NCBI GenBank assembly: GCA_910589415.1
Contig: OU342632.1
Location: 40,685,637-40,749,636 of the forward strand
Reading direction: 5' to 3'
From: Malachius bipustulatus
Taxonomy: Eukaryota > Arthropoda > Insecta > Coleoptera > Melyridae
DNA: 64,000 bases
Shown: positions 47,675 to 59,794 of the stretch, in pieces
Layout: each line of letters opens with the position of its first letter
Position numbering within the stretch: the stretch's first letter is position 1
The notes under the pieces: model-generated
The model's input: the letters and a program-made list of their open reading frames with translations, nothing else
Databases searched by the model: none
What the model was told of the DNA's origin: nothing
Position numbers and translations under genes: made by a program

Positions 47675-50400
47675 CCCAACTAACAATTTTATATTTTATA
47701 AATGCTGTAAGAATGTTAATAAAACAAAATTTATAAAACAGCTTTATTCCTGAGAACATTTCTAAAACGTCTATACAGCAGTTATAAACGCAAATTGGGC
47801 GCAGGTTTATAAAACATATTGGCTTTTTAACTTGTTCTATAAGGTCAGCGTAGCACTAATATCGGATAGTTATGTAAACGTCTACTCAAGCCTTAAGAAA
47901 CAAAGTCAAACATCTTTATAAAACTGTTTTATAAAGGTTATACCTATTACCACTATGCAATGGTTATAAAATAAAGAGAACATTTTCAAGCAACAGTTTT
48001 ATAACTTACTTCCAAGTTGCATATTTGTTTTATTAGTGTGATGGATCACTGCAAGCATAAAATATATTTGTTTCATAGGTGCTAAACGATTCCTTTACTA
48101 TGAGGTAGAGTGTATAATATATCCTTAAAGAAACTAAAATGCTACGACTGGGTATTTTAATGAAAACGGGATGTTGTATAGCTACTCACTTTCGTACTTA
48201 CAAGTCAAATTATCGTGGCTCCTAAGATCTCCTAAAAGTCAATTTTACTTGCGAAGTAAATTTTATTGTGAAATATATAGTATATATGTGGTAATATTTC
48301 AACGCGCCACAGTTAAAATTGATATTAGAAATATTAAAAATTTATAAAAAAATTCAAGAAAAAAAAATTCATGATAATATAATAATAGGTACGTGCAAAC
48401 TTTTTTTTAAAGAATATACTTCAACTGATATGTTTTTATTGTTAAAATGTGGTAACTACTGACTCAAAATTACACATAATTCAACAATGGCGTCTGTTCA
48501 TAGGTGCTTAATTCTGTATCCAATATGGCTGGTACCTAATAAAACAATTTTGTATCTAAAGTCGACCTTATATGGCAAGAAAGCAGAATTAGTGACTTTT
48601 ATAAAACAATATAGTTACGACATTCAACATATCCAAAATACAGGACCGTATTCGATGTTTATCAAACAATAATAATGATACCTATTATGTATGTTATTAG
48701 TATTATTTTTAAATTACCCAACAGAAACATAGAATTTCCAGTTACAGCGACCAGTTAAAGTACAATTGAAATCCAAATAAAGAGCACAATACACAAAAAC
48801 AGTATTATATTATACATCAGGTTGTTGATGAATAGGTGGTACTTGGGAAGTACCGGCGTTCATATACTACTTGAAGTGCCATTGCAGTAAAATGTTTATC
48901 ATTAAAATTATAATATTACTTTAAATATAATATTATAATAATTAAATACCGTTAAAGAATTTATAAAAAATTATTCGATTATTATTAACTGTGTAAATTT
49001 CATTTCTATTTGCTCACGCGATATTAAGCGACACTAGGGAAGAACGGCAACTTTGAATTGCAAAATATGAGTAAAATCGCGTATTTAAATATCCCACCAT
49101 AGAAAAATAATAATACGGTTCTGCAATTGCCCTCTCCATAAGATTCTGTGTTAAAAATACGTTGTTGTGCATAATACAGTTGGTATGCAAGTCTTACCGA
49201 ACAAATTTGTTGTATAACATTGACTTGTATGACAGTTACAGAACAAATCTGTTTTATAACACTGAACTGGAGACAAGTACAGAATACATTTGTTTTATAA
49301 TCCTGTTCTCGGTGACCATTAGAAAATATAAGGCAAACAGGTTGCCAGTTAAGTAATATACAGAAGAAATCTGTTTTATAACACTGAACTGCGTGACAAT
49401 TACAGAACAAATTTGTTTTATAAGCCTGTTTTTGGTGACCATTAAAGAATTATGATATTTGCAAAATTGATTTTAGTTGTATAACAGTAATGTTTCAGCA
49501 GTTATAAAACAGATTTGTTTTATTATAATGTGAAAGTATATCTTTAGAGAACAATTTTATTCGCTTCTGAATCTGATAGGTAGTTGAATATCTAATTCTT
49601 CGGTGCATTCTAACTTTACAAGCCAGTCATTATTTGCTAAACTACTCGCTTCTGTTTCGTTTCTGTCCTGAGACTAGACCAGTTGTTATTGAGTACAAAA
49701 TGTCCTTCGCTTACAACCATTTCGACAGCAGGAACCCTTTCGCCACTGCGTTTTATTTTTTCCAGCGACTAAAATATCCGACATTTTATTTGATTTTTGT
49801 AAGAATAAGCACCCTTGATCTTTTGAACAGGCACACATATATTCAATTCGACTTTTATTTATTTCTTATTTTTTTATAAGTAGTTATCCTTTACAGGGTT
49901 ATTTTATTTCATAACAGTTTTATTATTATTTCCTTTTTGCAGGTTCTTTAGTTGGTATATAACAGTTATATTTCGGCTTCTATTATGACAAATTTGCTGC
50001 GATAACAAAATTGCATTGTAAGATCACTTATATAACAGTTTCATAAGAACACAACGTCAATTGTATAAAGCAATTATGTAACCGAGCTTTCATATTATAT
50101 TTTAAACACTGCTAAATAACTCCTATAAACCAGTTTCGTTTTATAATAATTTATATCCTATAACGATAGTCGCATAAACGTTTATAAAACAGTTTTATAT
50201 TTATTTTATAAGGTGTTTTATAATTTAGCACTAAGAACGTTCTAAACATTGTCTAAGAAAACAATTTTGTTCCCAAGAGCAAAATGATTTCCCTCACAGC
50301 TTAAATACAACAAAATTATATTCTTGAAGCCGCAATATAATAATTATAAAACAAATCAGTTCTTTTATGAATATTTTATACAGCAAAATTGTTAGTTGGG
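47675..50400. mobile_element. 2.7-kb short-motif DNA element, left arm only
   Basis: The termini are CCCAACTAACAATTTT and its inverse AAAATTGTTAGTTGGG, and TA(C) flanks both ends. The right arm near 54296-54302 (CGTAAGTAGGAG) is the empty site with a single copy, so a 2-3 bp target duplication can be read directly. The interior carries about twenty or more variants of TTTATAAAACA/TGTTTTATAA, singly or as palindromes, concentrated at 47690-48010, 49200-49530 and 49900-50380. I found no transposase; internal frames are short. Confidence 0.8.
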
Positions 50401-50864
50401 TACTTACGTAGACGCACTGTATAATAGGGATTATGAATGTGGCAAAATTACATGGAACAAAAAAAAGCATGTCTATTTTTTGGGCAAATAAAAGTGCAAT
50501 TTAGGAAGATTTTGAAATAATTTCATGTTTAAGATTGAATCTATAAAGATGTAAAATGACAGATTCCAATTGCTTCCAATTTTTTTTACAGATTAGTTTA
50601 TCCCATCACGTATTATTTTTTTTTAATCCTGCCTAAGTAACATACTTTCACTTCCTTATACAGGCTGTCCCGTATCGTTATGTTCAAATTTTGTGAGCAT
50701 ATAGTAGGCTTATTCCTAAGCCTAAAAAACCCAAAAGTGGCAGGTCTATCTGCATTCGTTACGAAGTTAGAGGCCTAAGAAAATAATGTCTAGTAAATAG
50801 CAGATTTAACTTTGAAAACCACATAAAACTTGTTTTATTGACCAAATCTTTAGTTTAACATGTG

Positions 50865-51011
50865 TTAAAAATGTCCTATTCCTTGCTGAATACAAACTTG
50901 TGCTCGGAGGCCTATTGCAGAAGTAACAGTTCTAATTTCTCGTCTTTTTTCGCGACCGATCTCTTGACCAGCATGCTGAATACGATCCAATAATAATTGC
51001 TTTTTGGAATT
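50865..51011 (-). pseudogene. Transposase C-terminal fragment in family U
   Basis: This is the mirror copy of 53443-53589. The 49-codon frame ends in an IQQGIGHF-like tail, which resembles the CI..GGGHFEHLL ending of some Tc1/mariner-like (DDE_3-type) transposases. The upstream catalytic core is not recognisable. Confidence 0.5.
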
Positions 51012-51314
51012 TACGAGGGAATTTAGTTACAAACCCCATTTCCGAAATGCTGGTGTCCCATTTATTTGAATCCAAATGCCATTTTGTATGAGCAGGAGAA
51101 CCTCTTCTAATGTTTATTTTGGTGACATTTACTCATGTCGCCACCATAACAATAAATTATTAGTCTAAACCACAACACATGTGGTTGTGTGGATTTCAAA
51201 GTTGAATCTTTGTTATTTACTAATCATAATTTTCTTAGGCCTGTAACTTCGTAACGAGTAAAGATAGACCTGCCACTTTTGGGTTTTTTTGGGCTCAAAA
51301 TTAAGCCTACTATA

Positions 51315-52179
51315 CAGGGTGCACCATGTATCCTTCTCTATATTGTTATCTCCTGAACGCTAAGAGATACAGGGTCGGTTAAATTAGAGAAAAGATGCGC
51401 AGTTTTGTGGCCATCTTGAATTCGTCAAAACATGCAAGATATCTGTGACCATTCCTGAAATATCCTGAAAAAACTGAAAAATCGAGATTTCTTATTTTCC
51501 TCGTATCTTTTTTATTATTGGAAATTAATAAATAATTTTTTGTAGGCTTACATAAGCCGTTAAGAGTTATCCATCTGACATTTCAAACATTTTCAAGGCC
51601 TACTAGATCCAAGAGTTTTCACAGTCAACTTTCGTTTTTCTTATGCCATATTATTTTTTTATGTCGTTCAATATGAAAAAAATAATGGAAAGCAAGAATT
51701 AATAACCTTCAAAAAAAATGTTTTTAATTTTTATTCTTAATTTTTCAAAGAAAAACCTAATAAAAAATCGTCGAAAAACGTCAACATTTGTAAAATACGC
51801 CGAAATAGTACTGTTTTTTAATTTATCTATGAAATTCGGTCTAAAAATGTGTCTTTTTTGTAAAGAAAAATGAAGAATAAACATTTTTTTAATATATTTT
51901 TTGAAATTTATCAATTTTTTGTTTTTATGATTTTTTTTATACCGAACAACATAAAAAACACTATGGTGGCCATAAGAAAAACGAAAGTTGACTATGAAAA
52001 TTCTGGGATCTAGTCGGCTTTGAACATTTTTGAAATGTCAGATGGGTAGCTCTTAACGACTTATGCATGTAAGCCCACAAAGAATTATTCATTAATCTCC
52101 AATAATAAAAAAGATATGGAAAAAATAAGAAATCTCGATAGGAGATAGCAATATAGAGAAGGATGCATGGTGCACCCTG
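51315..52179. mobile_element. 865-bp fold-back with CAGGGTGCACC ends
   Basis: The ends CAGGGTGCACCATG and CATGGTGCACCCTG are perfect inverses, flanked by TA. The corresponding sequence in the right arm is uninterrupted with a single TA, giving direct proof of the TA duplication. Long inner arms surround an AT-rich centre near 51780. No transposase is encoded. A relative lies at 30883-31225. Confidence 0.88.
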
Positions 52180-52620
52180 TATGCTCAAAAAATTTGAACA
52201 TAACGATACGGGACACCCTGTATAAAAAAATAGAACAGTATTAGGTAATTATGTATGCACATTTGATTTATTAAGTTAGATATCTATTTCAGAAGTATAG
52301 AATGTACCTAGAACAGAATTGAATAACAAACTGATTGGTCACACAGTATCAAGCAAAATAATCAAACCCAACGAGAAAGTATACAAAGGCAAATACCAGA
52401 ATATCATTTAACTTGTCTGTAAAGACAGGTGTTACTTTATCGTTCATAATGTCGTAACAATAAGCAATAAAACCCCCTTCACGGGGAGGGAGCGGAAGGG
52501 ATGTAGCATTGACCTACAGGAATATGGATGCTCGGTTGACTGTTACACAGAACAAGGAACAGTATATAACGTAGCTGTATAAAATGGAGCTTAGGTAGAC
52601 CTAGTATGAATCGGAGTTTG

Positions 52621-52639
52621 AGTTGTCCTACGTAGATAA

Positions 52640-52673
<34 letters not shown>

Positions 52674-52702
52674 ATATATATATTTATCTACGTAGGACAA
52701 CT
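52621..52702. repeat. AT-rich hairpin at the palindrome centre
   Basis: AGTTGTCCTACGTAGATAAA is followed by about 42 bases of almost pure AT repeats, then TTTATCTACGTAGGACAACT. The two arms meet here with essentially no spacer. This is a sequence expected to form a cruciform. Confidence 0.92.
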
Positions 52703-53442
52703 CAAACTCCGATTCATACTAGGTCTACCTAAGCTCCATTTTATACAGCTACGTTATATACTGTTCCTTGTTCTGTGTAACAGTCAACCGAGCATCCATA
52801 TTCCTGTAGGTCAATGCTACATCCCTTCCGCTCCCTCCCCGTGAAGGGGGTTTTATTGCTTATTGTTACGACATTATGAACGATAAAGTAACACCTGTCT
52901 TTACAGACAAGTTAAATGATATTCTGGTATTTGTCTTTGTATGCTTTCTCGTTGGGTTTGATTATTTTGCTTGATACTGTGTGACCAATCAGTTTGTTAT
53001 TCAATTCTGTTCTAGGTACATCTATACTTCTGAAATAGATATCTAACTTAATAAATCAAATGTGCATACATAATTACCTAATACTGTTCTATTTTTTTAT
53101 ACAGGGTGTCCCGTATCGTTATGTTCAAATTTTTTGAGCATATAGTAGGCTTAATTTTGAGCCCAAAAAACCCAAAAGTGGCAGGTCTATATTTACTCTT
53201 TACGAAGTTACAGGCCTAAGAAAATTATGACTAGTAAATAACAAAGATTCAACTTTGAAAACCACACAACCACATGTGTTGCGGTTTAGACTAATAATTT
53301 ATTGTTATGGTGGCGACATGAGTAAATGTCACCAAAATAAACATTAGAAGAGGTTCTCCTGCTCATACAAAATGGCATTTGGATTCAAATAAATGGGACA
53401 CCAGCATTTCGGAAATGGCGTTTGTAACTAAATTCCCTCGTA

Positions 53443-53589
53443 AATTCCAAAAAGCAATTATTATTGGATCGTATTCAGCATGCTGGTCAAGAGATCGGTC
53501 GCGAAAAAAGACGAGAAATTAGAACTGTTACTTCTGCAATAGGCCTCCGAGCACAAGTTTGTATTCAGCAAGGAATAGGACATTTTTAA
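53443..53589 (+). pseudogene. Transposase C-terminal fragment in family U
   Basis: 49 codons ending in TAA read LLLDRIQHAGQEIGRE, then a segment ending RAQVCIQQGIGHF. This pattern resembles the C-terminal tail (RI...CI..GGGHFEHLL) of Tc1/mariner-like transposases found widely in arthropods. The start and catalytic residues are absent. It indicates that family U derives from a once autonomous element. Confidence 0.5.
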
Positions 53590-53754
53590 CACATGTTAAA
53601 CTAAATATTTGGTCAATAAAACAAGTTTTATGTGGTTTTCAAAGTTAAATCTGCTATTTACCAGACATTATTTTCTTAGGCCTCTAACTTCGTAACGAAT
53701 GCAGATAGACCTGCCACTTTTGGGTTTTTTAGGCTTAGGAATAAGCCTACTATA

Positions 53755-54002
53755 TGTGGGATGAAAACGGAACGCGACTCCTGATTTGACATTATTATTA
53801 TTATGACAGTTTAGAGTGTAAGTCAGATTAGTGTAAAGTTAAGAGTAAGACGAGTGTACAGAGACTATTAGTAAGACGTAAAGACGAGAGAAGAATTATT
53901 AAAGACGAAGACGAGATAGGTGTTCAAGACGAGAAGACGAAGGTTTAGTTAATATTGAAGACGAATTTAAATGTGTTAATTAACCTAAATAAAAATCCTA
54001 CA
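53755..54002 (+). mobile_element. Solo LTR, 248 bp
   Basis: The sequence begins TGTGGGAT and ends ATCCTACA (TG...CA with short inverted ends) and is flanked by TATA on both sides. The left-arm counterpart near 50692-50702 is uninterrupted with one TATA, giving a 4-bp target duplication. AATAAA lies near the end, and a run of AAGACG-like repeats (53876-53965) fills the middle. The TATA target and 4-bp duplication fit Ty3/gypsy-type LTR elements. Confidence 0.82.
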
Positions 54003-56429
54003 TATATGCTCACAAAATTTGAACATAACGATACGGGACACCCTGTATAAGGAAGTGAGAAGTACGTTATTTAGTCAGGATTAAAAAAAAATAATACGTG
54101 GGATAAACTAATCTGTAAAAAAATTGGAAACAATTGGAATCTGTCATTTTACATCTTTATAGATTCAATCTTAAACATGAAATTATTTCAAAATCTTCCA
54201 AAATTGCACTTTTATTTGCCCAAAAATAGACATGCTTTTTTTTGTTCAATGTAATTTTGCCACATTCATAATCCCTATTATACAGTGCGTCTACGTAAGT
54301 AGGAGTCAAATGGGAAACTTTGTTTGTGCAACGACCATTAAAAGTCACACTTTTAACGACAGCTGACAGTGTTAAAAGTGATTGTTTACATGGAAGCGTG
54401 TTAAAAATACTTTTAACACTAGTGTTAAAAATATTTCTACCTGCTTTTTCTGTACATTCTCTTTTTAAACCACATTTTCTCATGATGAAATCAGATAAAA
54501 TTATAGGTGATAAGATTTTTTCATATTCTTTTTATTACTGGCACACACATTAATAAAAAATAAATACCTAGTCAAGAACACAAGACAATAATAATTGTTC
54601 AGAAATTGCAATTAATAATAATTATTATAGCGTCTTTTTTATTTGTATATACGCATTTGTTAGTAACCATAGCGTCGGCAACGGTTGCTATGATAAGTAC
54701 ACTTGTACTTATCTGAATATTTTAAAATGCAATTTGAAGTTCAGTGTCATTCTAAATTCATCTATTTTATTATCAAAATAGGGCAGTTTTACAAAAAACA
54801 TTGTATGATATTCGTCTTAAAAGTGATTTTATTTTGTTCGTGAAATTGTTCAATTCGATCCGCTACGCTTCGCTCATTCCACAAACCGTTTCACTCACAA
54901 CATAAAACTTCACTTTTAATATTAATATCATAAATAGCTATTATTATCCATTTTAGTGAAAAAAGTTATTCTTCATAAAAAGTTGTGCTTCGTTTGAAAC
55001 CTATATTATAGTAAGAAATCAAATTTTTCCAGTCGTATACGTGGTATTTTAGAAAAAATGTCTACCAACAGGTTTTACTGATATATCTTGGTTGGTATCA
55101 AAGTTATTACCTATTACAAAAAATAGTTATTTTCATTCTTCCCTTTACGAAATTGTAACTTTCTGTCTTGATAAGGCAACCGAAAGCGAAAGTAAAACAT
55201 ACTAGGTGATAGGTTGCTAGATGGTTGCTAGGTATGAAAAACTTTCGTGCCCTGGACGGAAAAGTAGAAATGTCAGTTTGATTAACGTTTATTTAGAAGG
55301 AAAATTAAATGTAAAACTACAATAAAAAATTCCAGTAAATCTTTCTGGAACATACAAATAATTATTATTTGTAGGATGTTTTACTTTCGTTTTCGGTTGT
55401 CTTATCAAGACAGAAAGTTACAATTTCGTAAAGGGGAGAATGAAGAGGAATTTTCTCATAAATGTCAACACACTGCACTGTCAAAATTAAGCTATTTCGG
55501 ACATTTTGTTTATTGAACCTTCTAATATAAAAATAAAATTGGCTAAGGAATGGTAACCTGAAATTTGACAAGGTACTTCGTACTTCATTAATGCTTCCCT
55601 AAGTATTGATTATATTTAGATGCAAATCTAAATTTTTTGTTAGCATCTATGTATTTATTGAAGTCTTCCGATTTCAATTTTTAGTGGAAAAGTATTGAGT
55701 TTGAGTGGCAGTTTTAAGACACAAAATTAATTCTAAGTAAGGTGTGATTGAAAAAAATAAAATAAAAAATGAAAGCTTAAAATGAGACTTTCAATAATTA
55801 TTATTCAGATAGGTAATAACCAATAATTTGCTTGGACTGTTTATGTTCTCCAGTATTTAGATAAAAAGCATATTATTGCCAGATTCAACTTAAATTAATG
55901 AAATGACACGTAAGCGTTAGCAACTTCTAAACTACATACATAAAGAATTTCTTATTAAGACTGGCCATGAGGAATGGCATTTAAAAATTACACCCTATAT
56001 TAACTTGTTGTTTTGCAGCTTAGGAGAGCATCATTCTTACATTTTCAAAGCAAGTTACAGTGGAAATGGCTCAAGATATAGGAAAATGGCTTACATGTCC
56101 CTGATTTAAGTTTTCATGTGGTATCCCATTGTGTGAATGAAATTGAAATTTATCAGATTTGTCATCACCCTGTATAAAAATTTCAACTACACACTAAAGT
56201 TAAGATAGGAACATGTAAGACATTTTCCAAAATCTTGAGCCGTTTTTGGTGTGAATTGTTTTGAAAATCGAAAAATGACGATTTTCACTTGTTTATAACT
56301 CACAATCATTATTTTAAACACACACAGTGTGATTCTTTTTAATTTGCTTTTTATCAGAAAATATGAAAATGTAATAATATGCAGGGCTCCCCAATAAATT
56401 TTTTGGTCATTATCCTATTAGGGTATCAA

Positions 56430-56983
56430 CCATCCGGGTATCCTACAGTTTCACTAAGGCACCTATATAGGGGTGGAGGACGTACCAATAGTAACACCAG
56501 GAAGGTATTCATTTGCTTTGCAAATGCATGATTAGCTAAAAAAAAACGGCACTAAAAATCGAATTTGCGAGTGCGGTCTGGCTAGAATCGGGGATAATCA
56601 CATAATAAATACGCCGGGTCTCGGAAGTAATAACTTGACGACAAGGCCAACTGCCTCGAAGCCTACAGGAGCAGGATTGGCACCGGATATAGCTTTCTAA
56701 TATCGTATTCAGACTATATAGGGACTGATGTCATGCTTTTTGGAATGCAAATGCAAAATAAATTCAAATATCAAAATAATAATCGTGCTACTGTTAATTT
56801 CGAAGATATTCCTGGCCCTGAAAGTGAAGAAAAAATAGCAATTCGACCGTAGTATCAAAGAGGCCTTAGTTGTGACCTTAAAATTAATTGCAATAGCTGT
56901 TTTTGCTTCTTACCCACCCAGCACTTCTATTTCGCTCCGCTTCGGTCCCGAAAAAATTGATGGAACTTAGGATACGGACTTCA
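56430..56983. mobile_element. CCGCGG-terminus repeat, copy in right arm
   Basis: Mirror copy of 44978-45532, in inverse orientation, with the same mutated ends (CCATCCGGGTATCCTAC and CTTAGGATACGGAC). Confidence 0.8.
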
Positions 56984-59794
56984 TAGCTCCAATAACAACG
57001 AAGTCAGCAATACCTGAGCAACGCTCATTTTGAATTACTCGGTATAATTAAACACAAACCGGTTTTTTCCGATTAGTCGTATTGTAAAGTAAATGACATG
57101 GTACTATTACTGAAAATCAAAAATGACTTCGAAGCTACAAGACAACATAAGTTAACATGGGGGTGTAATTTTTAATAGGGTCACTTTCTATAAGGTCCCT
57201 CTTGAATAGAATTCACTGTTTAAAAATATAAATTGCCCAGATACCTAATTTCATAAGTAAAAAATGAATTTTCTCACTGCTATACAGGGTGTCGCTAAAA
57301 AGGTACCACCAACGTTCTACCATAGACTCCCGAGTAAAAAATATGCCGATTTACCAAAATTATCTATGTCCAAAAATGCACCTTTTTCAAGATACAGTCG
57401 TTAAAATAATGGGGTCAACCAAATATACGTTTTCCAGAAGAAGTCAAAAATAAATTAACTGAAAAATTTCAAAATTGCACCGCCTACTACTATTGTTAAT
57501 AGCAATAGACTGGAGTAGTTTTACAAACATTGATATACAGGCTGTTCCTCTTTTTGATGTCACATCTCATTTTTTACCCTACAATTTTTAGTCATACGCC
57601 ACTGGTTGATTCTATATTTTTTATCCAAAGGCGTAAGTATTACCAAACTTTTTGCCCTGTTATTAAAGTTTTGTATCTTGCATGGTTTTACCATAATTAA
57701 ATTTAATGATGGACTTACACACCACGAAAACGTATTTGTGAAAATCTCATTTTAATTAAAAAAATTAATTATTATTTCAAAGAAATGACTTTATTCACAT
57801 TTATTGACCTTGAGAATAATCATAGTAGGCGGTGAAACTAAATTTTCTCATTTAATTATGTTTTATTTACTTCGGTATTTTGAAAAATGTGTATTTTCCA
57901 AATTTATTTTGTAAGAGCTGTATCTTGAAAAAAGTGCCATTTTAGGCATAAATAATTTCAGTTAAATCGGTACAATTTGACACAACGAGGAATCTGTGGT
58001 GGAACGTTGTTGTTGAAATTATTATTTAAATTAACAACGAAATTTTCAGAAATATATTTTCAGTAGTATAGATCCATAATAAAGAATTAATTACGGGAAA
58101 ACGATGCAAGTACGATTCTTTTATAAAAGAGCAAAAAGTTTAGGAATACTTTAGCCTTTGAATAAAAAATACAGAATCAATCAGTGGCGTGGGGACAAAA
58201 AAGTTCCGTAGTAAAAAGTAACGCGTGACATCAAAAACAGGAACACCCGGTACGTTAATGTTTGTAAAACTATAATTACCCGCTATAGTTGACCTCCTTT
58301 TGTGATATGCATCTCGAAAAGGGAGCCTTTTTGGACATGAAGCACACCTTGTATAACTATTAATAACATCAGGGCTAATAGCCCTTTTAACACAGTGTTT
58401 TTGATATTTTTTATACAATTGTTTCACTGCCACATATATTTTTTTTTTTAATTTTCCCTCTTTACGTAGATAATATTAATGACAAGATGTGTACAAAAGC
58501 TGGGTTCTGTATCTCAAACAGTTCCTAAGATATCGTCAAAAACTTAAAATAATTAATTTTTTCGACACCCTGTATCTCGGTTGAAAAACATTTTCGGAAA
58601 AAAAAGTATTTGAATTTTCTTAATATCTAAGCTTCATCTACACGCCCTCCAACTTGCGGTACTTTTTTTAGAAACACCTTGTATATTCGAAAATACATTT
58701 TTTGGTCATTATTCAGATCAGTGGCCAGTCGCACTCAGGCATTCTATGTACATCATAGGTAACTACTAGGAGATAGTGTGGAAGATCATAGTACTAGGGA
58801 AATCATCAGTAATAGGGAGATATTTGCTTCGCCATAACTGTAATTACCATTTAGATGGCCCATTAATTATTATTGGACGATTTTTTTAAATTATTCCTTA
58901 CCCTACTCGAATAGCCCAATAGAGTGACAGTCGCCTTATGAGGACGCGTGAAACAAAGAAATCATTCTTCTGTGCAAGTTTTACTTAGATCCTAAAGTAC
59001 TTTTCCACAAAAGAAAAGAACCAACCACAAATTATGAAACTATAAGGAAAATGAAATGTAATAATGTAAAAATTGTAGTGACGTGCGACTGGCCATTCTG
59101 ATCTGAATTATTAACATGGCCCTTTAAAAATTAGGTAGGAACATAATTATTGTATGTTACATAATTATGTGGATTTAAATCTAAAACTGAATATAAAAGA
59201 GATTAATTTTCATATCAACCCTATTACCTCATCGGTGTTTTCCTATAATTGAAGAGCATTATATGGGTAGACCGTGGGTATTTTTTTTAATTTGTTTTAG
59301 GAGCTAATAGTCGTGTTTGCATGAATGAACTGCTTTACTTCGAGTAAACCTGAAAGTATCATTTTTATAAACAGCGCCCAGTGATCCTCCAAGTATCATT
59401 TATAAACGGTGCCAGGTAACCCTTTCTACTTAAAACATTTTATACAAGTGCCGAGTAAACCGTCCTGGGTTCCCACTTGTATATACACTCAATCGTATGC
59501 AGCGCCTCTATCTAAATACACGATGAACTACAACTTATACGGCAATCAGATAATGGATTTAGTCAGGCTCCTCGATTTTTCGATGAAAACTAGTTACACA
59601 TCACCTGAGGAACCATTTGGTAGTTTTAAATTGAAGATGTCACTGGGGATCCGTATATCGGACGCCGGGTGACGCCGGAGTCCCAGTAAACCGCAAAAAT
59701 TACATGGCCGGAGCCTGAATTGTACCGTAAATATATATATATATATTTATATATATATTTATATATTTCTCCAAAAACGCGAAATTTCGATTTT

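Larger units (their letters stand above)
50661..52220. mobile_element. Tc1-like MITE family U, left-arm copy (interrupted)
   Basis: The TIR starts CAGG(G/C)TGTCCCGTATCGTT and is flanked by TA. Without the 865-bp insertion at 51315-52179 the element is about 0.69 kb. It carries a transposase tail remnant on the minus strand (50865-51011). The mirror copy is 53102-54045. Confidence 0.75.
39482..52661. repeat. Left arm of giant palindrome
   Basis: It is the inverse counterpart of 52662-61325. Outer ends are AAAAACCTTCTTGCGCAT and its reverse complement at 61308-61325. Matched blocks occur along the full length, for example 42291-42554 with 59409-59672, 43530-43823 with 58140-58433, 46382-46588 with 55365-55571, and 52479-52620 with 52703-52844. 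This arm is longer because it carries insertions at 39783-41468, 47675-50400 and 51315-52179 that the right arm lacks. Open frames that recur in mirror image in both arms are repeat-derived and not counted as genes. Confidence 0.9.
53102..54045. mobile_element. Tc1-like MITE family U, right-arm copy (interrupted)
   Basis: The TIRs are CAGGGTGTCCCGTATCGTT and its inverse, with TA flanks. It is interrupted by the solo LTR. It carries the plus-strand transposase tail at 53443-53589. Confidence 0.75.

Noticed and set aside
42291..59672. Mirror pairs of open frames (for example at 42291/59409, 43521/58140, 46382/55365 and 52479/52623)
   Set aside because: They appear twice only because of the palindrome, lack recognisable domains and overlap fold-back repeats.
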